Shown piece by piece: positions 1 through 11,272 of a DNA stretch of 64,000 nt. Each line of letters starts with the position of its first letter. Position 1 is the stretch's first letter. Under the pieces are notes generated by a model. The model was not told the DNA's origin, ran no database searches, and saw only the letters and a list, made by a program, of their open reading frames with translations. The stretch is taken from assembly GCA_947095585.1 (NCBI GenBank), contig OX352764.1, positions 73,945,816 through 74,009,815 of the forward strand. The letters are read 5' to 3'. This stretch comes from Nephrocerus scutellatus (taxonomy: Eukaryota > Arthropoda > Insecta > Diptera > Pipunculidae). The translations under genes were made by a program, and so were the position numbers.

Positions 1-397
1 GAGCTACATGAAAGGAAGACATATGCCACCACATGTACTATAGCAAAACAAGTTTAGACTTAAATCGCTCTAAAGCACTGATATCCCTGCAATGAGAATG
101 ATTATAGGTATTCTAACAAGGCACTGTCTTCTCAGAGTACATGCGTGAAGGATGGGACTTGAGTTCAATCACTTCTGTAAATGTTGCAATGATGTCGAGG
201 AGGAAAAACCGTAAACCGCTTCCTGTGTACATATTAAATAACTTATCGGACATCGAAAACTGTTTAGTGCGAGACATACTGAGATTTATTAAAAGCTCAA
301 AAGGCTTTAGATAAAAGGGGAAGGGTAATAATCCCGTGGTACCACAGTGGACTGTCAATGGTGTGCGAAAGCAGTCACCGACCCTAACCATAACCTA
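1..397. other. AT-rich stretch, no gene seen
   Basis: I find no convincing coding exon, RNA gene or repeat family member here. Short open frames on the minus strand lack ATG starts, family resemblance and splice-site support. Confidence 0.5.
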
Positions 398-662
398 AAC
401 CTTCTCTATAGAAAGCCCAACTCTACGCATACTAATGCTGTAAACCAAGACCAAACGCATGTGTGTTTGTGGGATGTGAATACAGTGTACAAAAAATAAG
501 AAGTCGCAAAGAGCGAGAAACGTAAGATGTGGTAGTGGGAAACAGAAATATTTTATATGGATTTTGCTCTTTAGTTGATTACTAAATACAAATACGTTTG
601 GTCTCAATCTAAGCATGTATCTGTGTACGATCGGAACAGTTGGGCTTTCTATAGAGAAGGTT
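398..662. mobile_element. Small MITE-like element with 25-bp perfect inverted ends
   Basis: The ends at 398-422 and 638-662 are perfect 25-bp inverted copies containing CTTCTCTATAGAAAGCCC, and weaker inverted similarity continues inward for about 50 bp (for example AGACCAAACG on both arms). The interior has no coding capacity. Related ends appear near 27060, 28730 and 32686-32735, so this is a dispersed family. The size and structure suggest a non-autonomous DNA transposon, but I cannot assign a superfamily because no clear target duplication is visible. Confidence 0.6.
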
Positions 663-1758
663 TTGGTATAACCATCTTTCTACACACACCAACAAAAAAT
701 TGTCATTGTGCTACCATTTTGCCATTTGATTTGTGGATGATTCTTTTTAATTTTTCATTGAGTTGAGTGTTGCCATAAATACGTTAATATCGTCTTTTTG
801 ACGATTTTATACGATTGAACGTTTTCTTAACTGTTCTTAGTACAAAAACGACGTTTAAAAAAAAAAAAAAACGAAATAATTTTTCTGTAATTAATACCTA
901 CCTATTCTTCGATTCCAAGTAAATTGTTTGTCGGGAAAAATACTCTACTACAAGCTACACATACCAAATTTACAAAAAAGAAAAAACTTTACTTCATTTT
1001 CCTTCTGTACCACAATCATCACATTTTATTCATAAAAGTCTTTTCTCTTCTTCGTTGATTTAATTTGTTCGTTCCTTTTGTTCAGTGCAGTGGTTCAGTG
1101 TTTCGGTTTAGTAGTTTGTCTGTTTGTTCTTTTTGGAAAACCAAGGAAGAAACTAGAAAGTGTTGTTATTTTATTTTTAATTGCAATTGCATATTAATGA
1201 AACAATATGGTAAATATATAAAAATCAATTTCCGTGCGTTAGTCTCGGGATTTTTGATGTTTTACCCATTTCCGTGTCTCCTGAGTCAGAAAAAGTCAAA
1301 AAAATCTCTGTCTATCTGTCTGTCTCTCAACTACAGTGCCAAATATCCTATTCAAATTTGGAATTCATCATATTCATACTTTTTAGAGGAAATGCAATTC
1401 CAAACCAAACCAAACCAGGAGTTACTTATATCGATTTACAATTTCTATATGTCGAATTTTTTAATATCTTGATTTTTTAACAATTGACTAGCATTTGAAT
1501 TATAATTCCAATTACTTGTAAAATAACATACTCTATGGCCCGAATCGTTGTAGTAAGGCCATCAAAATCGGTCACTAAAAGCATTGCTTTTAGTTATAGT
1601 TACGTCTATCAATTCGGGTTAAAAAATGGAATATGAAATATTTGAGTTGTTTGCAAAAACAAGATAAACTATCCAAGTAAGCTGTCACTTCCGGTTGTCA
1701 GATTTCTGTCAAAATCCAGTAGCAGGTCAGAATTTTATGTAAAAAAGTGTATCATCTT
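663..1758. other. No supported gene; possible unconfirmed 5' exon signals
   Basis: The stretch is AT-rich, with a poly(A) run near 860 and a (CTGT)-like stretch near 1305-1330. A TCAGTG initiator-like motif near 1083 and an ATG near 1197 followed after a few codons by GTAAAT could mark a first exon, but no matching downstream exon was found. I treat it as unassigned. Confidence 0.35.
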
Positions 1759-1761
1759 TTA

Positions 1762-2337
1762 GGGCGCTCTCACAATGGAAAAACTTAAGACTTACAAGAT
1801 TTTATGGATTTCCAACATAACCGACAACAAATTTCTTTTGTCATAACCAAAATCCATACAATTTTTGGCTTCGAGTAGACTCAAAGTAAAGTAAATAATA
1901 TCAGTTACTCGAACCTAGTTATTGTTTGGTTATGTTTGGACTTAAATTTTTATTTGGCTTGCGTTATAATAGCTGTATTTTATTTGCCGAGGAATAAGAA
2001 ATTACAACAACAATTGTACTATCTTATTACTTTTTTGGAAAAAGAAAACCTGCTGTTTTGCTGGTTTTGACATTCTAATTCCTTATTCCTCGGCACAGCG
2101 TGTGGAACCTATTTGCTCGACTTTGTAGCTAAATTCGTATTTTTTAAGTTGTGAAATTATGAATTAAAACATTCTTAATCACAAATTATTTTTCAAAATA
2201 AGAGTTTAATATTTTTCAAATGATAAATAAATGAGTTAAAACAAGAACAAATATGTAGATTAAAAATCGTCGCACAATGCACAACGTGCTCGGTGTATCA
2301 TCTTTAAAGTGTTAAGTTTTTCATTGTGAGAGTGCCC
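1762..2337. mobile_element. PIF/Harbinger-like MITE, TTA target duplication
   Basis: The left end GGGCGCTCTCACAATGG and the inverted right end GGGCACTCTCACAATG continue as inverted repeats for about 36 bp (AAAAACTTAA shared). TTA flanks both sides (1759-1761 and 2338-2340), the 3-bp target duplication typical of PIF/Harbinger elements, whose ends often start with GG. No transposase is present. A related broken copy lies at about 49750-50215. The superfamily is inferred from the TSD and the end sequence. Confidence 0.65.
1985..2095. mobile_element. 111-bp palindromic insertion nested in the MITE
   Basis: TGCCGAGGAATAAG starts the left arm and its inverted copy ends the right arm, with AATT following on both sides after one mismatch. 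This makes a 111-bp hairpin-capable unit inside the larger MITE. A partial match (GCCGAGGAATTGG) is seen near 40455, which suggests a dispersed family. Confidence 0.5.
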
Positions 2338-2519
2338 TTAGTCATGTGGCGTTCTTTTGACCGAAAATGTTCTAAAAGAAAAATACAACTCTCAAAATTA
2401 CAAAATTGCACTAGATTTGTTCGTTTCGCATGGAGCCTTCTTGGCACAATGGCGCTTTCTTGGGGATCTGCATAGCGATTGATCGGGAAACTACTGACTG
2501 CTCAAAACTTGGTTTAAGC

Positions 2520-3848
2520 CAGTAGCGCAACAATCAACTTCGTAATGTAGTGCTTGCTCTACCTCTACTGGGAGTGAGTGAATCAATTCGTCGCGGGAGA
2601 GTACCAATCCCCAACGTGTAACGGAGATATCATCATCGTGATAGGGGACTTGAATGTCAAGGTAGGCAACAACAACGAAGGACTCAGACATGTGATTGGG
2701 AAGCACGGCCTCGGCGAACGAAATGACAATGGTGAAAGATTTGTTGATTTCTGCAACACCAACCACCTTGTCATCGGAGGCACCATGTTTGATCATAAGA
2801 CCTGCCACAAAGTTAGCTGGGTGTTAACTGACAGGCAATCATCGTCCAACCATATCGACCATGTCGCGATCAGCCGACGTTTAAGGAGCTGTCTTTTAGA
2901 CGTCCGAAACAGACGAGGAGCCGAGCCGAGGGATCATCACCTTATGGAAGCTACTGTCCAGTTACGTACTGCATCAGTTTAATAAATCCGCAATATCATC
3001 CGAACGCCTAGGTATAACATCGGCCGGCTAAAGATCCTCTCAGTACGCCAACAATTAAGGGATCATTTATCGCAAGGAGTGGAAACAATCAGCAGCTAAC
3101 TGCCGACAACCATCCAATATGGGGCCGTACTCGTTTCAGATGAGGATCAACTCAAGCGATGAAAGGAGAATTTCTCTACGGTCCTTAACCGTGTATTCAC
3201 CAACGATGTGCACCCAAATCAAACGGAGCTGCCGGAAGTAACAATTTCCCGAATTCGCACCTCAACTCCCAGTAAAGATGAGATCGCTACCGCGATCAAC
3301 GCACTAATGAGCAACAAGTCGGTAGGACTAGATAGTATACCTGCAGAGCTTCTGCGTGCCGCTCCAACGACATCAGCAGAGCTTTTATATCCTCTTGTAG
3401 AGAGAGCTTGGGAGGCAGAAGGTTTCCCCGACGAGTGGAAGAAGGGCATGATTGTCAAGCTCCCTAAAAAGGTAGTCTTATGGAGTGCGAAAACTGGAAA
3501 GGCATTACTGCAGTTGCAAAGGTAATAGCCAAAGCAGGTTTCCGCACTGGATCCTCCTGTGTAGACCACATAAACACCCTGCGGATCATTATTGAACAGT
3601 GCGTTGAATTACGGTCACCACTGCACCAGCTGTTCATCGATTTTGACAAGGAGTTTGACAGTGTCAACAGACAATTTAACTGGTTCGCCTTGCGCAGGAG
3701 AGGTATACCCGATAAACTAATAGCTATTATTAAAGCAACCTATGATGGCTCTAAATGTCATATGCTGCATAGAGGAAAGCTATCAGAGGAATTCGAGATC
3801 CTAAGTGGGGTACGACAAGATTGTATTCTATCGCCGATACTCTTTTAG
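2520..3848 (+). pseudogene. Decayed RTE-like non-LTR retrotransposon (EN and RT fragments)
   Basis: Two domains of a LINE polyprotein are recognisable. At 2578-2982 the product includes VIGDLNVKVG, HGLGERNDNGERF and NHIDHVAISRR, the core and C-terminal motifs of an apurinic-type endonuclease of the RTE/'craniofacial development protein 2-like' kind. From 3208 it resumes in reverse transcriptase: the GLDSIPAELL motif and FPDEWKKGMIVKLPKK, then after a frameshift near 3480 ENWKGITAV, an internal deletion, AGFRTGSSCVDHINTLR, FIDFDKEFDSVNR and LSGVRQDCILSPILF. The catalytic YADD region is missing and the frame is broken, so it cannot make enzyme. The clade assignment is from motif memory. Confidence 0.75.
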
Positions 3849-3861
3849 TTGGTGAAAAGAA

Positions 3862-5570
3862 ACAAAGCTTCTCGCATGGAGGGGAAATGAACTTACTCTA
3901 TTTTCCATCGTCTTTTACTAATTTTAGGGAGTCTCCAAGTAGTCTTGAGGGGATCTTGAGGGAGTTTTTTGAGGATATTTAGTGGGGTCTTGAAGTTGTC
4001 TCTAGGTGGTCTTGGGGGGATCTCGTGGGGGCTTTGTGAGAATTTTTAGTGAGGTCTTGAGGGGGTCTTTAGGTGGTCGTGATGGGATATTGAGGGGAGT
4101 TTGGGAGTGTCTTGAGTAGAGTCTTAAGAGGGTTTTGTGGGCGTCTTGAGTTGGGTGTTAGGAAGTTTCACGAGGGGTTCTTAAGGGAATCTTGCGCAGG
4201 ATCGTGAGGGTCGTGGTAGGTGATCTTAAGTGAGTTCTTAAGAGGGTTTTGTGAGGGTTTTGTGAGGGTCTTAATGGAATCTTGAGTGGGGTCTTGAGGG
4301 GTTCTTAAAAGGGTTCGTGGGAAGGTCTTGATGAGTTCTCGGGGGGTTTTTGTAAGGATCTTTAGTGGGTTCTTGAAGGGGTCTTTAGGTGGTCTTGAGG
4401 GGTTCCTGAGGGGATTTTAGAAGGTCATAAGTGGGGTCTTGAAGTGGTCTTGAAAGGATTTTGAGAGGATCGTTAGTGGAGTCTTGAGGGGGTCTTTAAT
4501 TGGTCTTGGGTGTTTTGAAGGTGTCTTAAGGATATCTTAAGAGGTTTGAGGGGTCTCGAGCGAGTATTAATGGCAGTAGTAACGTGGTATTAACGGGGTC
4601 TTGAGGGTGTCTTGAAGGGGTTCTTGAAGGATCCTAAGGGTGGTTTTGAGGGCTTGAGGGCGGTTTGAGAGGAGTCTTTAGATGGTCTTCAGGGGGTTTG
4701 AGGAGAGTTTGAGAGGGTCTTGAGTGGCTTCCTGAAGAGGTCGTAACGTATTCTTGAGGGAGTATTGAGAGAGTTTTGAGAGGAGTCTTGAGGGATTTCT
4801 GAGTGGATCTTCAGAGGGTTGTGAGGGAGTCTTAAGGAGTTTGTGTACTTGAGGGGATTTTGAGAGGGTCGTAAGTGGAGGAGGTCTTTAGGTGGTCTTG
4901 AGAGCGTTTTGAGGGGGTCTGAAGAGAATCTTAACGGGGGTTTGAGAGGGTCTTAAGGGAGTATTAATGGGGATCTTGAGGTGGTCTTAAGCTGTTTTTG
5001 AGAGGGTCGTGAGTGGAGTCTTCAGGGGGTCTTTAGGTGCTCTTTTTGAGGGGGAGTTAATGGAATCTTAATGTGGTTGAGTGGGTCTTGAGGGAGCATT
5101 AATGGGGGTAGTAACTTGGTCTTAACGGGATCTTGAGTGATCTTGAGAGAGTCTTTAGTGGGGTCCCGAGAGGGTTTTGTGAGGATCTTTAGTGGATTCT
5201 TGAGGAGGTCCTTAGGTGGTCTTGAGGGGATCTAGAGGGTTTTGAGACTGTCGTGAGTGGAGTCTTGAGTGATCTTAAGAAGACTTTTAGGGTGTCTTGG
5301 GGTGGTCTTGAGGGGATCTTGAGAGGATTTTTAGAGGGTCGTGAGTGGAGTCTTGGAGTGGAGTCTTGAGGGGATTTTTTTTAAAGTTCTAAAGTTGAGA
5401 GTGTTATTAGGGGGTCTTAAGGGAATCTTAAGGTGGGTTTTAGAGGGTCTTGAGGAAATATTGGTCGGGATCGTAACATGGTCTTAACGGGATATTGAAG
5501 GTGACTTTGAGTGTGGGCTTGAGGAGGTCTCTAGGTGGGAGTCTTTTCGGGCTCGTTTGGAAATTTTTTG
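3862..5570 (+). repeat. 1.7-kb degenerate G/T-rich tandem array
   Basis: The plus strand is built almost entirely from variants of a 10-15 base motif around GGGGTCTTGAGG, alternating with GGTCTTTAGGTGGTCTTGA and GGATCTTGAGAGGG. Spacing is irregular and the units are diverged, unlike a fresh satellite. Strand composition is strongly skewed: G and T dominate and C is rare. No open frame is credible. It directly follows the decayed RTE-like LINE. Confidence 0.8.
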
Positions 5571-5816
5571 GGGGACTTGTAGGTGTCCATCTGAATAACG
5601 TTGTAATTTTATATACTAAAACTAAAAAGTATAAAATAAAAGTAGATAAAATTTAAAAAAAAAATGCTTTTATTGAAGCATAACTAGCCCCCTAAAAGGT
5701 AGAAAATAAAATTGGTGGTAGATCTGGAGCAACTAGATCTGTTATAAAATAAATAAAAATTGCTGGAATGATTTTAATGTAAATCTGGAATATTTGTGGG
5801 GTAAAATTTTTTAAAA

Positions 5817-5880
5817 GAACCGTGCTAAGCATTTGATGATCTTTTAATCTTGTCTTAACCTTAAATGCTTAGCACGGTTC
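5817..5880. repeat. 18-bp perfect inverted repeat (hairpin)
   Basis: GAACCGTGCTAAGCATTT at 5817-5834 is exactly inverted at 5863-5880, with a 28-bp spacer. It could be the two ends of a tiny MITE or a cruciform-forming site. No run of T follows to suggest a terminator. Confidence 0.7.
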
Positions 5881-5929
5881 ATTAAATTTGTAAAGAAATC
5901 AGTCCCACAATTTTGTTTTTTTGACAGCT

Positions 5930-6125
5930 GTAGTTGTTTGCTTCTTTAAGCATGGGACATGTCGACTACTATGGAGCATTTATGTGAAAAACAAAACTTT
6001 TCTGTGATACTAAAATAAAACACAGCAGATAGTTCTTTGATATAACAGATCTGATCAGTGAAAAAAATTATCGGATTTATCGAATATCTCGGAAATAGGA
6101 TTTCTCAGAATTTTCCGATCTCTCC
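5930..6125. repeat. Dispersed repeat, second copy at about 33845-34025
   Basis: The two copies share TTGTTTGYTTCTTTAARCAT, GTGTCGACTWCTAT, AACACAGCAGAT and a TTTCTCAGA...TCCGACATAAA 3' part, in the same order and orientation. Identity is moderate. No coding capacity. Confidence 0.6.
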
Positions 6126-6189
6126 GACATAAACAAAAATACGACTTTTCCGTTATAGCCGGATTGGCTTTACAAAGCAACAGCTTTTG

Positions 6190-6380
6190 GCTTTACCGGC
6201 TTACGGTGAGCACCAGTACTATAAAATGTCTTTAGTTTCCTTAATCCTGAACATTTTTATTTACTTCGGCTTCATGTCGCTTTATCACCGCCTTACGGTG
6301 AGCGCTATATCTATAAAATGGCTTTAGTTTTAAATCCTAACAACTTTTTGGATTTATTTACGGCTTTATGCTTATGCGAT
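6190..6380. repeat. Two diverged tandem units of about 92 bp
   Basis: CTTACGGTGAGC, followed by CTATAAAATGKCTTTAGTTT, occurs at about 6200 and again at about 6292, each followed by AT-rich sequence and a GGCTT...ATG segment. Confidence 0.5.
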
Positions 6381-6439
6381 TGTTGTTGTAAGCGAAGCTG
6401 GATTAGCCAAAGCAACGCAGCAATTGTATCTTATATTGG

Positions 6440-7150
6440 TTTTTTGGTTAAGAAATATTTAACCAAATTTTTAGTTATGATTCCCACCACCAGAGTCGAC
6501 TTTTAAAAATTATATATGGATAAGTTGGCAAATACATGAAACAAAAAATTGACCAATTGATTTGGTTAGTTTTTGCTGTTGCTTTGATCAGCCGTTAACC
6601 ACAAAAAATACCTAACTCATTTTGTTAAAAGCAATATAGAAAATGTTGCTGGTGTAAAAATATTAGGTGTGTACACTGAGTATCTTTACTCACTATGGTT
6701 GAATAAAAAACAGACCCGATTAAAGCAAAATTGAGAAACCAATTTTAATTCATTACTATCTTATTTACGTAAGTTATCCATTTGTGCGTTATTATTGAAT
6801 GACAGCAAACTTTTCTGACTTTTTTTTACTCTGGCTTACATTCATATTCTATTCATTTCAGAGTAAAAAAATATGAAACAGATGCTATATTGCTTTCAAC
6901 AAAACAACAACAAACACATTGGATAGGCCAGAATTGGTTTAGCGTTAACCAAAAAAAATTTTTTGTTAAGAAATATTTAACCAAATTTTTATTTATAATT
7001 CCCACCACCAGAGTCGACTTTTAAAAATTATATATGGATAAGTTGGCAAACACATGAAACAAAAAATTGACCAAAATTTGGTTAGTTTTTGCTGTTGCTT
7101 TGATCAGCCGTTAACCACAAAAATTATCTAACTCATTTTGTTGAAAGCAA
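6440..7150. repeat. Direct repeat pair of about 200 bp, 518 bp apart
   Basis: The segments at about 6440-6640 and 6958-7150 share long near-identical stretches, for example CCCACCACCAGAGTCGACTT and GCTGTTGCTTTGATCAGCCG. The interior at about 6883-6905 (TATATTGCTTTCAACAAAA) is an inverted match to the end of each unit. The result is a mixed direct and inverted repeat, perhaps a small composite element. There is no reading frame between the copies, and the pair does not look like LTRs (no TG...CA ends, no primer-binding site). Confidence 0.55.
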
Positions 7151-7155
7151 TTTGC

Positions 7156-7627
7156 TATATTGAATTCGCTCGGGTTGAATAAAAAGGCAGACCCAATATA
7201 AAAGTTCGAATAAAATGAACGTACCCTTCTCACCCGTTATATGTATTATGTATACTGTTTCTTTACCTTTCACATTTCGTTATCATCATCGTTGTTCATT
7301 GGTTTTATAAAAAAAAAACGCTGAGTCCATTTCCATGTTCTGTCCTGTTTCTTGTGCACTACTGCACTAGTAAGTGAAGTGAGCGAATGAAGTCGTTGTT
7401 GTAGCAGGCGGAGTGCAGTTTAAAACGAAATTAAGGGAGAGAATGTTAGCGATATAAGTCGTGTTTCGTGTACCTTTATAGTTGAGACTTGACGAGTTGA
7501 GTCTTGAGTTATTTGCACTGCAAAACAGTAAAAGAAAACACGAAAAATCAGAAATTCCTTTATACTAAGAAAATAATCTATCCCATTTCGGTTTTTTATT
7601 TGCAAATATATCTATTAAATTATTATA
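7156..7627 (+). promoter_or_regulatory. Upstream/5' UTR region of the Iwr1 gene
   Basis: This AT-rich stretch leads into the ATG at 7628 (context ATTATAATGCC). A TTTATATTGC-like and TATA-like richness exists, but I cannot pick one promoter element with confidence. The more mixed composition from about 7330 (CTGTCCTGTTTCTTGTGCAC onward) is compatible with transcribed leader. Confidence 0.3.
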
Positions 7628-10600
7628 ATGCCTGCCGTGGTTCGAGTTAAGCGACGCATCGACGAGGAGCCCCTAGGAGCATTCGTTCTTAATGGAAAAA
7701 AGCGTCGTATTGATGAAGCAGGCCTAGTGAATTGTGATGGGGCTTCTGCTAATAAAGACGAGATCTCCACTGTGTTAAAATTTGCCGGAACTGTTCATTC
7801 TCAGGTGAGTTGAGGTTTTAAAATGGAGTGTCGAGGAAAACTTATTACAGTTACTATAAAAAAAAACTAAATATCTATTCCACAACAGGATGATTCAGCC
7901 ACAACCCAATTTGCCCGTCTTACTAAGGACCAAGCAAAGCAGCTTGTCCAAAAATCACGTAAACCAACAAATGTCACAGAGCGCACACGACAAGAAATGC
8001 GGCACAATATTCACGAGAATCGCTTTAAGGTAGTAAATTGCTTCCGCACAGCAATTGAAGATGGAGAGCTACAAACAACAAAAGAGGTTACCATTGTCGA
8101 TATTGAAAAACAACAGCAACATCAGACCACGACACATGCTGCTTCTCCTAGTGCACATAGTTCCTCTAATAGTGGCACAATAGCTAGTGCAGCTACTGCA
8201 TCAACATCTGCTGTGCATCAACAATTCGTTGCGAATCAACCTACTGATTCGGATACCGGTTACGTATATGATTTGTATCTACCTGAAAATGAGCAACAAG
8301 CCGAATATGTCGATCTTATGGATGACAATCACCTAAGGTTGGTTTATCAAGTCGAACAGATATATTTCACCAGCCGGTTTATTTAGGTTGCACTATCCGT
8401 TTAATTATTACAACAGTTATTGGTTCTAATAAGACTAATAATCACAACCACTGCGATGATCTACTTCTACTTTATAATTGTCTTTTTTTTAACTAACCGC
8501 GCAAACAAAAAAGTAATTTTAGAATATCATACCAATAGCCGTCCGATAAATATGCAATTGGTCGAACGCTAAGAAAACGTTTTGATCAAGACCACTACCA
8601 AACTCTACAGGCAACCATGGCGTCGCGTCCAATAATAATTAATGCTAAACAATGGTCTGGTCTGATCATTCAATAAGTTTATTACATTCACTAACTCGCT
8701 ATGTTGTTCCTAGTTCCTGTTTAGAGAACTGTACATTAGTTGTTGTTTTCGTGCTGCCGAATTTTGTAATCGAGAGCAATTTTATATAAAATGTACTAAA
8801 AAATGAGAATGGGTACTGCAAAGAGACTGTACCCTTATTTATAAATTATTCTGTGTCAGACGTTACACAACATATAGATGTAATTTTATAATTTTAAAAG
8901 TGTCTTTCGCTGAAAAAAGCGAACGAAAACGAACATAAATACACATAAAAAAAACTATGGCCAAAAAAGCTAAAACAAAAAAGAAGCGACAAAGAAAGTT
9001 CAGATAATTTCACCTTTTTACTTGTATTCGTTTAAGATTCGTTGTTATTTTATGTCATTTTGAAAATAAATCTTGATTATTAATTTAATGATGAGACGAC
9101 AAAATAAACCTTTCATGTATCGAAGAAAATTGATAGAGACAATTTACTTTAAATCAAAATACAAACCACACAAACAAAAACGTTGTTTCTTTTCCATTTT
9201 ATTTCAGTTTACAGTTTGAAACTTTGAATGTGCTGTAAATAAAAAGTTTTATTTGATTAGGTTTTTTTATTTAAATGTAATTGCTAGCTTCGTTAGTTAA
9301 TAGCAAGTTTTATTTTCAAAAAGTTTCTCGGATTTAATACCAAATCCTTATTACTTACTGGGCTCAGTGGAAAGCGCATGGCTACTGAGCAGTGGTTCAT
9401 GGTTGGAATCCCAGTAACACCAAAAAGTATATTTCACGGTATCCCACCTTGCGAATGGGTGACAAACGTAAAATAACCTGTCACGGAAAGCTTCTCAATT
9501 CGCCGTTCGGATCCGGCCTTAAATTGTAGGTCCCTTCTATTTGTGTCCAAAAATATACATGCACAACAAAAATGGTCGCGAGAAGCTAGGCCTTGGGCCG
9601 CAAGGGTCTGTCGCGCCGAATATTATTATAATTACTTTCAATTTTTTTAGAAATTGGTGAATTAAATTTTTTATTTTGCGCATGCAAAGAGGGATTTACA
9701 CCTTTATAATGGGTACATTAGTACTTTGCGCTTATAACTTGGCATTAATCACTTACTGCATACCATTCCCAAGCTGCTAAAAAAGGTATAACATATTAAT
9801 TGGATGATTTGATTTAAAGTGGGGTATTACCATTTAATCCCTACTTTCTCGGTGCATACATAGATTTTTACATGTTCCAAAATAAAAAATCCTATTTCTT
9901 GGTTGCACGCTCTTAAATAAGCATCTATTCATGCAGTTTTGGTTGTTTTTGTAGCAATTCTAGGTTTGGGAGTGGATCCAAGTGATCCAATCTCAAACCT
10001 GTTGTTGTGTTGACGATCTTTGGCCCAATGTCTTGATAGGTATTGGGGTCCTTTTGGTGCGTAGAACCAATCGTCGTGGAAAGGATTTTTGGTTGTTGTT
10101 CTTAAGGCTGGAAAAAATCATCGGGGTAATTTTTCTATTATGAAAATTTTTGGAAAGCACTGTTTTATCTGTAGAGTTGCTTCTAAACCTTTTAAAAATG
10201 AAGTTAGGTACTCATTAATTGCAGCGTTCGAGCATTTGATGATCTCGTGTATGAGGACCGTTTCAATAATGAAGATGATGAATATGATTCCGAAGATTCA
10301 AATAATGAAAATCATTTGGGTAATGATTACCCCGATGAGGATGATGAGACTAATAGCGACAATGATTCAATTGGAGAACGTGAAATGTGTCGCGCTGTAC
10401 AAAGATGTCAATTAGGTGAATAGCTTAGAAGATGTATAGTTTTGCAATGTTGTTTATGATGATGCTTTTTCAGATGACGATGACGAGGACATGGATGAAG
10501 CACTTTCCAGCGACGATGAGGACAATGTTTATACCAATGATTACGCCTACTCAATTGATGCAGACGAGGATGGATTCGCAGATGACATTGACTACTGCGA

Positions 10601-10790
10601 TGTAAATCGCTATGGTATTGCTTACGCCCGGTACAAAGCAAACGTTCTTAAGAAAATGAAAGCTGGCAGCAGTGATGATGATGGCAACGACGAGGATAGT
10701 GACAAAGTTGAAGTACGTTATCATGGCTCAAGTGACGAAGACGATGATGAGAAAGAAGAAGCCGACGCTTACTACTGCGAATCGGACTAA
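7628..10790 (+). CDS. Iwr1: Iwr1/SLC7A6OS family, RNA polymerase II nuclear import factor (4 exons)
   Basis: Four exons join in frame: 7628-7804, 7889-8337, 10225-10415 and 10474-10790, giving 377 residues. Junctions are CAG/GTGAGT with ACAACAG, AAG/GTTGGT with ATTGCAG, and TAG/GTGAAT with TTTTCAG; introns are 84, 1887 and 58 bp. The product begins MPAVVRVKRRIDEEPLGAFV, the basic N-terminal signature of the family. The conserved core spans the exon 2-3 junction: GYVYDLYLPEN, then FDDLVYEDRF and NDYPDEDDETNSDND. Exon 4 is very acidic with a NRYGIAYARYKANVLKK block. In yeast, Iwr1 binds assembled RNA polymerase II and directs its nuclear import; the same role is inferred here. The start is the first ATG, in good context. 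AATAAA signals follow at about 10830. It stands alone, with no neighbouring host gene. The serine/threonine/alanine-rich, Gln-rich middle (from about residue 115 to 165) is probably disordered. Confidence 0.88.
9352..9645 (+). mobile_element. tRNA-derived SINE in intron 2 of Iwr1
   Basis: The head has an A-box-like GGGCTCAGTGG and a B-box-like GGTTGGAATCC spaced as in tRNA promoters. The body carries CTCAATTCGCCGTTCGGATC, and the 3' end CTGTCGCGCCGAATATT runs into ATT repeats. Family members lie at 13050-13175, 34770-34965, 40541-40795 and 49435-49525, with a tail fragment inside the 12583-13048 foldback. It is not a functional tRNA gene because no complete cloverleaf forms. Confidence 0.75.
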
Positions 10791-11272
10791 TTATCTGCTG
10801 AATTATTAAAACTTCTTATTTATACAGCATAATAAAATAAAATATAAATTTTTTAAATACTAGTCCATTTGCAAATAATTTACTTGATCAATCTATTTCC
10901 CCATAAACAAAATCAAGAGTTGAGATAATAGTCAGTATATCATTCAGCATATGATTCGCTATGATATGGGCTGCGGTTTGCGCCAGCTATAAAGTAAACC
11001 CCGAACTACTCCTTGTAGGTAGCTCTTGATATCCATGTGTCTAAAATTATGGATTAGTGCTTTCATTAATGTCTTCATCGTGATTGCGAAATTCCAGTCG
11101 TCTAATTTCACTTTTGCTCTTTGGCATTGCAGTTGCAGAAAAATACTGCTAGGCGTAGTACACCATGTGCAAAAATGCATAGTCACTTTTCGAACTTTTT
11201 TCTCCATTAATGACTGAAGTTTACTATTCCTAGGTGGTAGTTTCGAAGAAGGTGACATGTCTGCAGATATAG
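10791..11272. other. Iwr1 3' flank, otherwise unassigned
   Basis: The first 60 bp hold the likely 3' UTR with overlapping AATAAA motifs near 10830. Beyond it I see no gene or known repeat. Confidence 0.45.

Noticed and set aside
1065..1472. 135-codon open frame
   Set aside because: It starts with TTG, overlaps another frame of similar quality and has no recognisable motif; only the nearby initiator-like motif was noted.
3862..5570. Telomeric or rDNA spacer repeat
   Set aside because: The motif does not match (TTAGG)n or fly telomeric retroelements, and no rRNA sequence is nearby.
6440..7150. LTR retrotransposon with ~200-bp LTRs
   Set aside because: No TG...CA ends, primer-binding site, polypurine tract or gag/pol between the repeats.
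9352..9420. Functional tRNA gene
   Set aside because: A- and B-boxes are present, but acceptor and anticodon stems do not pair; it is the head of a SINE.
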